A program made the position numbers and the translations under genes. From SAR324 cluster bacterium (lineage in GTDB: Bacteria; SAR324; NAC60-12): DNA of 43,523 bases. The stretch is taken from positions 1-43,523 of the forward strand of contig JAESQU010000022.1 of NCBI GenBank assembly GCA_016764995.1, written 5' to 3'. Positions 8,382 through 14,921 of the stretch are shown piece by piece; within the stretch, counting starts at the first letter, position 1; each line of letters begins with the position of its first letter. Below the pieces are notes generated by a model. That model worked only from the letters and a program-made list of their open reading frames with translations, was not told where the DNA came from and did not search any database.

Positions 8382-9191
8382 ATGAACCTGACAAAATATT
8401 TAAAAAACCGACTTGATCCACTTTACGGAGAAACAGAGCATCCGGAAACTAAACGCAAAATTCTGCTGATGACCCATGTTGTGGTGGGTTATCCATCTTT
8501 GGAAGCAAACTGGAAAATGCTGGAGGCGATGGGTGAGGCGGATGTGGATTTGGTAGAATTGCAAATGCCTTTCAGCGAACCAAGCGCGGATGGGCCGCTT
8601 TTTGTTAAAGCAAATCAAGAGGCTCTTCGGAACGGCATACGCTGGAAAGATTATTTTGATTTGATGCAGCGCACCAGCAGCAAATTTGATTTTCCGGTGC
8701 TGATGATGGGTTACTTCAATACAACATTTGCTATGGGATATGAAAACTATTGTGCGAATATCCGGAAAAACGGCGGAGAAGGTTTTATCATTCCGGATTT
8801 GCCCTTGGAAGAATACGGCGATTTGTGGCTGCACAGCCAGAATCAGAAACTTGATTCGATCATGCTTTGTACTCCAACTAACACAGAGGAGCGTTTGCGG
8901 AAAATCTGTGCGCGTGGCAGCGGTTTTATTTATTGTGTTGCTAGAAAAGGAGTTACCGGAAAAAACACGGATTTGGGCCAAAGTGCGGAGAACTTTTTAC
9001 AGCAATGTCGGCAATACACTGATTTACCTCTGGCTTTGGGATTTGGTTTGTCTGAACCGGATGATTTGCGGAAATTGCATGGAAAAGCGGATATTGCTAT
9101 CGTTGGTTCTGCTTTGCTGAAAACCTGGGAAGCCGAAGGTGAGAACGGTTATCGCAAACACTTGATGTCACTGGCGGCAGCCAGAGAATGA
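8382..9191 (+). CDS. trpA: Tryptophan synthase alpha chain
   Basis: 269-residue TIM-barrel protein that cleaves indole-3-glycerol phosphate to indole and glyceraldehyde 3-phosphate and channels indole to TrpB. The catalytic pair is present: E59 in VELQMPFSEP and D70 in SADGP, matching Glu49 and Asp60 of the Salmonella enzyme. The usual IPFSDP is varied to MPFSEP, and the usual VSxxGVTG appears as CVARKGVTG, so this is a divergent but apparently complete TrpA. IIPDLPLEE and ALGFGLSEPDD are typical phosphate-site segments. It follows trpB closely and shares its promoter. mutS begins 131 bp downstream. Confidence 0.94.
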   Translation: MNLTKYLKNRLDPLYGETEHPETKRKILLMTHVVVGYPSLEANWKMLEAMGEADVDLVELQMPFSEPSADGPLFVKANQEALRNGIRWKDYFDLMQRTSSKFDFPVLMMGYFNTTFAMGYENYCANIRKNGGEGFIIPDLPLEEYGDLWLHSQNQKLDSIMLCTPTNTEERLRKICARGSGFIYCVARKGVTGKNTDLGQSAENFLQQCRQYTDLPLALGFGLSEPDDLRKLHGKADIAIVGSALLKTWEAEGENGYRKHLMSLAAARE

Positions 9192-9322
9192 ATTGCAACT
9201 CAATGTCTGTACTTTTAGTGACGCCAAAATCAAAGCCCACGAAAATGATGGACCACAAATTATTCCCAATTACTTGGCCGGTAAAATTGGCGTAATTGTT
9301 AATTTCCACCTCAAATAAACCC

Positions 9323-12097
9323 ATGTCCGTTCCGCAAGTAGAAACTCCGATGATGCGCCAGTTCAACGCCATCAAACGGGAACATCCGGATAAACTCCTG
9401 TTTTACCGGATGGGTGATTTTTACGAAATGTTTGGAGATGACGCGATTGTGGGAGCCAAAGTATTACAAATTGCCCTTACTTCACGTGACAAAAAAAAAT
9501 CATTGCCGATGTGTGGTGTGCCTTATAGAGCCTATGAACAATACTTAAACAAGCTGACGGCGGCAGGTTACAAGGTGGCCATTTGTGAGCAAATGGAAGA
9601 TCCTGCCAAAGCACAAGGTCTGGTTAAACGAGATGTTGTCAGGGTTGTTACTCCCGGAACTACAGTTTCTCCTCAATTGATTGATCCGTCCCGTAATCAT
9701 TATTTATTGGCAATCAATGTGGTTTTACGATCCCAATGTTTAGGTATTGCCTTCGCTGATCTTTCCACTGGCGAATTTGAAGTAGCAGAGTTTAATTTAA
9801 ATGAAACTCACCGTTTCTACGATTTTCTTGCCCAACTCACTCCCCAAGAAATTCTTTTGACACAAAGCCGTTCTGAAGCAGAATCTCTGTTTCTGGAGGA
9901 ACTTGTGCAGCGTATGACACAACTACTTGACAAGGAAAATATTTCTGATTCGAGGTCAGCCGTCTCTCCGGAAAAGGAGGCAGGTTTTACTGATGGACAG
10001 GTCTTTCCATCAACGGGGTTATTTAATTTTATAGATCCTTATCATTTTGATCCGGAGGCAGCCAAACGTAATTTGAAAGCACATTTTGAAACTCTTAATC
10101 TTTCCGGATTTGGTGTAGATGATTTGCCGCATGGAATTTCTGCTGCCGGTGCGTTACTGCGTTTTTTGGAGGAAACTCAAAAATGCGACTTGAGCCATTT
10201 TACAGCATTGCGACGGCATGCTTTTGAAAAAACAATGCTTCTTGATGAGGCAACTGTAGCAAATCTTGAATTGTTTGAAAGTCAGTCTGGAGTTAGAAAA
10301 CACACGCTTTATCATATACTTAATCAGACACAGACACCAATGGGCGCTCGACTTTTCAGGCAGTGGTTGCGTCAACCCTTACTTGAAATTGAGGAAATTA
10401 ATCAGCGTTTTGATTCTATCGATGAGTTCCGGGTTAATTTTATGCTCTGTGAGAAATTTCGTGAAAGTCTGAGTTCAATCCAGGATTTGCCGCGTATAAT
10501 GGGGCGCATTACTTTACCTATGGCCGGAGTAAATGATCTTGTGGCTTTACGTGAATCATTGGAACCGGTGCAGAAACTGCCTTCATATTTGTCAGAATTG
10601 CAATCGCCATTGTTAAAAATAATTGCCGAAAATTTTGATCCACTGACCGATTTGTTAGCTTTGCTCCATCAACGTTTGCTGGAAACTCCTTCTTTTAAAC
10701 TGAGGGAAGGTGGTTTTATCGCATCCGGAGTTTCAGCGGAACTGGATGAGTTGCGTGATATTTCCAGAAACTCTAAGCAATTTCTGAACGAAATGCTGCT
10801 GCGAGAACGTGAAAGGACTGGGATCAGCTCTTTAAAATTAAGTTACAACAAAGTTTTTGGCTACTACCTTGAAGTCAGCAATGTTCATAAAACTTCAGTT
10901 CCAGACGATTACATCCGCAAACAGACTTTAGTCAATGCGGAACGTTACATCACGGCCGATCTCAAAGAATTTGAGGAAAAAATTCTGACAGCAGAAGAGC
11001 GAATCGGTGAATTGGAATATGAGCTGTTTCAGCAGTTAAAAACAGAACTCAATTCACACATCAGACGTGTTCAGCAAACCGCGCAGGATATTGCCGTTGC
11101 GGATTCGTTGGCAGGATTGGCGTATGTTGCGGAACACCACCATTATGTCCGGCCAATTTTGCAGCCTCTGCAGGCTCCTAGAAAATTATTTTTGAAAGAC
11201 AGTCGTCATCCTGTGATTGAACAAATTGATTTGGGCGAAGTGTTTGTGCCGAATGATTTGGATTTAGCAGAAACAAAATGCCGCATCATGTTGATCACAG
11301 GCCCAAACATGGCAGGAAAATCAACTTACATGAGACAAGTTGCGCTGAACGTCTTGATGGCACAATGCGGAAGTTTTGTGCCTGCATCGAGTGCGGAATT
11401 ATCCGTTGTTGACCGCATTTTTACGCGTGTTGGCGCATCAGATAATCTGACACTCGGCCAAAGTACATTTATGCTGGAAATGAACGAAGCAGCCGCTATC
11501 TTAAACAATGCGACTGACCGAAGTTTGATTATACTTGATGAAATTGGGCGTGGAACGAGTACTTTTGACGGCATCAGCATTGCCTGGGCAATTGTAGAAC
11601 ATTTACAAAAATTGAGTGCACTGACGCTTTGTGCCACACATTACCATGAATTGACTGCGCTCTCGCAAGAATTGGATGCGGTTGAAAATTTCAGCGTACG
11701 TGTTGAAGAAGAAGGTGAGCAAATAGTTTTTTTGCGTAAAATTGTTTCTGGAGAGGCTGATAAAAGTTATGGAGTACAAGTGGCAAGACTGGCTGGACTC
11801 CCAAAAAGTGTGGTCAAACGTGCGCTTGTTGTGATGGAACAATTGGAAGAGACGTCAATGGTCCACCATTTGCCTATACCTATAGATAAGACAGAAAAAA
11901 AAGATGATTTTATAGCTGAAGTAGGTGACAATTCGAGCAGTTTATGGAATGCGTCCGTTGATTCAAATCCTCAATTGTCCTTGTTTCCGGAAGAATCTCT
12001 CTATCTGGATGAGTTACGTAAACTGAATTTGAATGACATGACACCTTTACAGGCTCTTAATTATTTGCATGAATTTACTGATAAACTGCGAAACTGA
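9323..12097 (+). CDS. mutS: DNA mismatch repair protein MutS
   Basis: 924-residue mismatch-recognition ATPase. The N-terminal domain has GDFYEMF with the Phe-x-Glu wedge that inserts at mismatches. Connector, lever and clamp regions follow. The ATPase has Walker A GPNMAGKST (about residue 660), Walker B LIILDEIGRGTST and the following helix-turn-helix dimerisation region. The C-terminal end is PLQALNYLHEF, as in full-length MutS. The reading frame is open from a TTG at 9296, but the ATG at 9323 begins directly with MSVPQVETPMMRQF, as family members do, so it is chosen. MutL is not in the window. The gene lies downstream of trpBA with a 131-bp gap, so it may have its own promoter. Confidence 0.97.
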   Translation: MSVPQVETPMMRQFNAIKREHPDKLLFYRMGDFYEMFGDDAIVGAKVLQIALTSRDKKKSLPMCGVPYRAYEQYLNKLTAAGYKVAICEQMEDPAKAQGLVKRDVVRVVTPGTTVSPQLIDPSRNHYLLAINVVLRSQCLGIAFADLSTGEFEVAEFNLNETHRFYDFLAQLTPQEILLTQSRSEAESLFLEELVQRMTQLLDKENISDSRSAVSPEKEAGFTDGQVFPSTGLFNFIDPYHFDPEAAKRNLKAHFETLNLSGFGVDDLPHGISAAGALLRFLEETQKCDLSHFTALRRHAFEKTMLLDEATVANLELFESQSGVRKHTLYHILNQTQTPMGARLFRQWLRQPLLEIEEINQRFDSIDEFRVNFMLCEKFRESLSSIQDLPRIMGRITLPMAGVNDLVALRESLEPVQKLPSYLSELQSPLLKIIAENFDPLTDLLALLHQRLLETPSFKLREGGFIASGVSAELDELRDISRNSKQFLNEMLLRERERTGISSLKLSYNKVFGYYLEVSNVHKTSVPDDYIRKQTLVNAERYITADLKEFEEKILTAEERIGELEYELFQQLKTELNSHIRRVQQTAQDIAVADSLAGLAYVAEHHHYVRPILQPLQAPRKLFLKDSRHPVIEQIDLGEVFVPNDLDLAETKCRIMLITGPNMAGKSTYMRQVALNVLMAQCGSFVPASSAELSVVDRIFTRVGASDNLTLGQSTFMLEMNEAAAILNNATDRSLIILDEIGRGTSTFDGISIAWAIVEHLQKLSALTLCATHYHELTALSQELDAVENFSVRVEEEGEQIVFLRKIVSGEADKSYGVQVARLAGLPKSVVKRALVVMEQLEETSMVHHLPIPIDKTEKKDDFIAEVGDNSSSLWNASVDSNPQLSLFPEESLYLDELRKLNLNDMTPLQALNYLHEFTDKLRN

Positions 12098-12146
12098 GCA
12101 AAGAAACAGTAAGTTATAAATCTTAAATTAAATCCTAATTAAAAAA

Positions 12147-12641
12147 ATGCGAATTGCTGTTTACCCTACAAGTGCAAATCCTCCGACTTATGGACATGCA
12201 GATATTTTGGTGAGAACATCTAAACAGTTTGATCATGTTTTTTGGTCAGCTGCGATGAATGCCGAAAAGCATTATATGTTTGCCGAAGAAATCCGCGTAC
12301 AGATGATGAATGAATATGTGCAGCACTTTAATTTGAAAAATGTCACAGTTGAAGCTTTCAGAGGCTCAACTATTCGCTACGTGCAGGATCGAAAAGCGCA
12401 GGTAATTGTAAAAGGCTTACGGAGTTTAGAGGATTTTCAGGGTGAGTTTCAACAGGCAGTGGGAAACAAAGGTATTGATTCAGAAATTGAAACATTCTGC
12501 TTATTTGGGAAACCGGATCTTTTTGCAATCAGTTCAACTCTTGTTCGTGAATTAGCATTTATGGGCGAGTCGATAGAAGCTTATGTTTTACCTTCAGTGG
12601 CAAAAATTGTGATTGAGGCCATCAAGAAAAACCAAAGTTAA
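12147..12641 (+). CDS. coaD: Phosphopantetheine adenylyltransferase
   Basis: 164-residue nucleotidyltransferase that transfers AMP from ATP to 4'-phosphopantetheine in the penultimate step of coenzyme A synthesis. The T/HxGH nucleotidyl motif is PTYGH (His17), the substrate loop is IVKGLRSLEDFQGEFQQA, and the second nucleotide motif is ISSTLVREL. Length fits CoaD. The first motif reads YPTSANPPTYGH, where the canonical form is YPGSFDPxTxGH; the Gly-Ser-Phe-Asp part is replaced. Function is probably retained because the other motifs match well, but a related nucleotidyltransferase specificity cannot be excluded. It sits 49 bp after mutS and 21 bp before a membrane protein gene. Confidence 0.85.
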   Translation: MRIAVYPTSANPPTYGHADILVRTSKQFDHVFWSAAMNAEKHYMFAEEIRVQMMNEYVQHFNLKNVTVEAFRGSTIRYVQDRKAQVIVKGLRSLEDFQGEFQQAVGNKGIDSEIETFCLFGKPDLFAISSTLVRELAFMGESIEAYVLPSVAKIVIEAIKKNQS

Positions 12642-12662
12642 AAACTGAAAAATTATTATTTT

Positions 12663-13283
12663 ATGACATTATTCAAGCTACGTCTGGATTATCTGCTATT
12701 TGGCGGATTAAGTTTTGCCTTGCTGTTGTCAATGCTGACCGCTGATTTTCAGGATCCGACGTTTTTTAATCAGTTATATCCTTCTGCAGGAATCCAAAAC
12801 TGGACCGGCTTGATTGGAGCGTTAATTGGAGGTTCCTTGCTGGAAATTTTCGGACCGTCAACTTTGCTGCTTCCGTGGCTTCTTCTCCGCACAGCTCTGC
12901 ACCAACCTCGTAAAATTTCTGTCTTGGCCGGAATTTATTATGCGTATGTTCTCGTTTTTCTGCTTTCAATATTTCATGAAATCGCACTTCAGTCCGGTCT
13001 TATTCAATCGGTTGACTTAGGTATTTTCTGGCAAACTGGATATGCCGGCAAGTTGGCAGTAAAATGGCTGGAGCAATCGTTCAATCTCGCATTAAGTTTG
13101 TCTGCTTTAGCTGCCATGTTTATTTTTTCGATATTTCGGATGTATCAGTTACTTTCACCACTGCCTTTTTTGGCAGCGGTATTGACTGGCGCACAAAACT
13201 TTCTCAACATGTTAGTCTACAAAATAAGTCCTCCGCCCATTACAGAAAATCTTCAGGCCGCACAATTGCCTAACTTTAAGTGA
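12663..13283 (+). CDS. Small membrane protein resembling the FtsK N-terminal 4-TM domain
   Basis: 206-residue protein with four hydrophobic segments: about residues 10-26, 45-72, 83-100 and 133-155. Segment two, NWTGLIGALIGGSLLEIFG followed by STLLLPWLLL, has the NxxGxxGAxxAdxLxxxFG pattern of the FtsK/SpoIIIE N-terminal domain. GYAGKLAVKWLEQSF with the following helix resembles the last part of that domain. No DNA-translocase motor follows: the frame stops and a different gene begins at 13478. It could be the membrane half of a split FtsK, a decayed FtsK, or an unrelated protein with convergent pattern. It directly follows coaD and may be cotranscribed. Confidence 0.6.
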   Translation: MTLFKLRLDYLLFGGLSFALLLSMLTADFQDPTFFNQLYPSAGIQNWTGLIGALIGGSLLEIFGPSTLLLPWLLLRTALHQPRKISVLAGIYYAYVLVFLLSIFHEIALQSGLIQSVDLGIFWQTGYAGKLAVKWLEQSFNLALSLSALAAMFIFSIFRMYQLLSPLPFLAAVLTGAQNFLNMLVYKISPPPITENLQAAQLPNFK

Positions 13284-13477
13284 CAGGTCCGTTTAGTGGA
13301 AAACACTTTCGTTTTGTAAATCTGTAAGCGTAAGAAAAATCTAAACCGCCAGGACTATTTGCTCTTCCAGACCTTGATTATTTCACGGAAGCAAGTCATT
13401 CTGAATCCATAACTCTGAGTCTGTCCTAGTTCTGTGTACAGTCAGAAATTTTTGTAACTATTGAAGAACAAGAAAAA
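13284..13477. other. Intergenic region upstream of the selenoprotein gene
   Basis: 194 bp with no ORF. It holds GTTCTGTGTACAG at 13429-13441 and TTTTGTAACT at 13450-13459, the same two blocks in the same order as upstream of infA (32724-32736 and 32741-32750). This may be a shared promoter element. No canonical -35/-10 pair is clear. Confidence 0.4.
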
Positions 13478-13696
13478 ATGGAGATTAAGATATTTTACTG
13501 TGTGGTTTGAAACTACGAGCCCAGCGCGGTCAGTTTGGCTGCGGAATTAAAAAAATCATTTGAAGTGGAATCCGAACTTATTTCTGGTGAAAGGGGGGAC
13601 TTTGAAGTGGTTGTTGATGGGAAAAAAGTATTTTCCAAGAAAAAACTGGCAAGGTTTCCGGAGCCTGGAGAAATGACAAAGATTATCCGGAATTGA
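13478..13696 (+). CDS. Selenoprotein W-like protein (Rdx family), TGA at 13508-13510 read as selenocysteine
   Basis: 72-residue thioredoxin-like redox protein. The frame starts at ATG 13478 behind a GAAGAACAAG stretch and crosses one TGA at codon 11 before stopping at TGA 13694-13696. Before the TGA it reads MEIKIFYCVV. After it come NYEPSAVSLAAELKKSF, ELISGERGDFEVVVDGKKVF, SKKKLARFPEPGEM and KIIRN. This is the Rdx/SelW fold from end to end: a beta strand, CxxU, a helix, the GxFEVxVDGxxVFSK hairpin and the RFPE segment. The TGA falls exactly at the second redox position (C8-V-V-U11), where relatives have Sec or Cys. GGUC lies 18-21 nt after the UGA in a possible SECIS hairpin. A terminator follows at 13769, so it seems monocistronic. 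The cellular substrate is unknown. Confidence 0.9.
13508..13541 (+). promoter_or_regulatory. UGA Sec codon and candidate bacterial SECIS of the SelW-like gene
   Basis: UGA is 13508-13510. CAGC (13522-13525) can pair with GCUG (13538-13541), leaving a 12-nt loop that contains GGUC at 18-21 nt after the UGA. Bacterial SECIS elements lie just after the UGA within the coding region and present a GU-containing apical loop to SelB. The stem here is short (4 bp, with further imperfect pairing), so the structure is only a candidate. Confidence 0.5.
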
Positions 13697-13697
13697 T

Positions 13698-13713
13698 TGT
13701 ATCAATTGATACA
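13698..13713. repeat. 16-bp perfect palindrome
   Basis: TGTATCAATTGATACA is a perfect 8+8 palindrome beginning two bases after the selenoprotein stop codon. It has no loop, which suits a dimeric DNA-binding protein site better than an RNA hairpin. Purpose unknown. Confidence 0.45.
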
Positions 13714-13768
13714 CAACTAGAACTAAACACCGCAAACGGTAAAGAACCCAAGTCCTCACAAAATCAAG

Positions 13769-13806
13769 TGGTTTGACATCAATCTGTCAAACCATAGTAT
13801 TTTTGG
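13769..13806 (+). terminator. Rho-independent terminator after the SelW-like gene
   Basis: TGGTTTGACA (13769-13778) and TGTCAAACCA (13785-13794) form a perfect 10-bp stem with a 6-nt loop TCAATC, followed by a T-rich tract TAGTATTTTT. It ends the plus-strand unit before the opposing rpsU cluster. Confidence 0.75.
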
Positions 13807-13882
13807 AGTATTTTTTCACCAGTGGAAAAAGGCAGGTTGGTTAATCCTGAAAAATAGTTCCTTTTGCTTATGCGGAAAAATC

Positions 13883-14101
13883 TCAGAAATCGGCTTTTAG
13901 AGCCGCACGGATTTCACGCTTGAGATCTTTGTTGCGCTGTTTTGCTGCGGCTTCACGCTTCAGACGTTTTGCTAAAGATGGCTTGCAGTGATATTTTCGT
14001 TTCTTAATTTCTTTAAAAAGTCCCTCTCTAATCAAGGTGCGTTTTAGTTGCATCATTGATCTGCCGACGTTTCCGTCGCGAACTTCTACTTTAATTGGCA
14101 T
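13883..14101 (-). CDS. rpsU: Small ribosomal subunit protein bS21
   Basis: 72-residue, very basic protein of the 30S subunit near the anti-Shine-Dalgarno end of 16S rRNA. It matches S21 along its length: PIKVEVRDGNVGRSMMQLKR, then KYHCKPSLAKRLKREAAAK. The N-terminal VEVRDGN and the central RxxKxxxP pattern are family hallmarks. An AGGT Shine-Dalgarno sequence precedes the ATG. It is the last gene of the lptB-rpoN-pspA-like-rpsU series on the minus strand. Confidence 0.95.
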   Translation of the reverse strand: MPIKVEVRDGNVGRSMMQLKRTLIREGLFKEIKKRKYHCKPSLAKRLKREAAAKQRNKDLKREIRAALKADF

Positions 14102-14189
14102 GTACTACCTGTTTATGTTAAAAAAATATTAATTTGAACGTATCAAAACCACTTATTATGAATTACAAATCAGACAAAGGCAAACTATT

Positions 14190-14900
14190 TTATGGTGTTT
14201 TTTCTGTTTTTTCATCAGGCGCAGGAAGCGCAGCCCTTTTTTTCAACTCAAGTAATTCCATGTCCATATCAGTAGAATCATGTTCCAACTCTTCAAATTT
14301 ACTTTCCAAACTATCTTTACCAGATTCTAAGCTGATTTCCTGATAAGCCTCTGCTCTGGCCTGAATATTTTCTACCTTTTCTTCCATTCTCTCAATTGTT
14401 TCCATTGTACCGGAAGTGTCACCCAGCCCTTCAATGGTTTGATATATTTTTTCTTGGGCTTCTGCCTGTTTTTGTTTTGCGGTTAAGATACCTTTCTTAC
14501 GTTTAATCTCATCAATTTTATCTTCGAGAGTCTGGTAACTCTTCCGGAGGGCATCCGCATTATTTTTATGCATTACCAGTTGTTTATCAAAATCTGCCGC
14601 ACGTTTAAGATATTCATTTTTCCGTGTCAGGGCTTCTTTTGCCAAATCATCTTTTTCATTTTGCACAGCCAGGACGGCCTTTTGTTCCCATTTTTCTGCT
14701 TCTTTATGTTCTTTTTCTGTTTCGCGTTCCAGACCTTTTTGTAAAGCTAACGCTTCTGTCATTTGCTGTTTTGCTTTCCGTTTTTGGGTTTCCAAATCAG
14801 CAAGCATTTGTTGAAGCATTTTTGCAGGATCTTCTGCTTTGTCCAGCATGTCATTGGCGTTTGAGCGAAAAAGATTGAAAAGCCTTAAGATGATGCCCAT
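14190..14900 (-). CDS. pspA: PspA/IM30 (Vipp1) family protein
   Basis: 236-residue, almost wholly helical, highly charged coiled-coil protein of the ESCRT-III-related PspA/IM30 family, which coats and repairs the inner membrane under envelope stress. The N-terminal MGIILRLFNLFRSNANDML is the membrane-binding amphipathic helix, followed by DKAEDPAKMLQQMLADLE, the conserved start of the first long helix. A central helical hairpin and a helix with EGLGDTSGTMETIERMEEKV complete the typical plan. It lies 21 bp downstream of rpoN. PspA is under sigma-54 control in enterobacteria, so the linkage may be functional, but no PspF-type activator is visible here. Vipp1 is an alternative name. Confidence 0.85.
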   Translation of the reverse strand: MGIILRLFNLFRSNANDMLDKAEDPAKMLQQMLADLETQKRKAKQQMTEALALQKGLERETEKEHKEAEKWEQKAVLAVQNEKDDLAKEALTRKNEYLKRAADFDKQLVMHKNNADALRKSYQTLEDKIDEIKRKKGILTAKQKQAEAQEKIYQTIEGLGDTSGTMETIERMEEKVENIQARAEAYQEISLESGKDSLESKFEELEHDSTDMDMELLELKKRAALPAPDEKTEKTP

Positions 14901-14921
14901 ATTTTTTGATAAATGAAGGTT

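Noticed and set aside
2440-8995. AAGTGCGG words resembling the Haemophilus uptake signal
   Set aside because: Only about three copies seen, close to chance; not a repeated uptake signal.
9187-9295. 35-codon plus-strand frame overlapping the trpA stop
   Set aside because: Composition and lack of family resemblance do not support a gene despite the ATGA overlap.
9097-9375. Minus-strand 92-codon frame across the trpA-mutS gap
   Set aside because: It overlaps the ends of two well-supported genes and has no start signal; treated as antisense open frame.
13811-13832. Inverted repeat TTTTTC/GAAAAA as terminator of rpsU
   Set aside because: The stem is only A/T-rich and has no T-tract on the strand where rpsU transcription would end.
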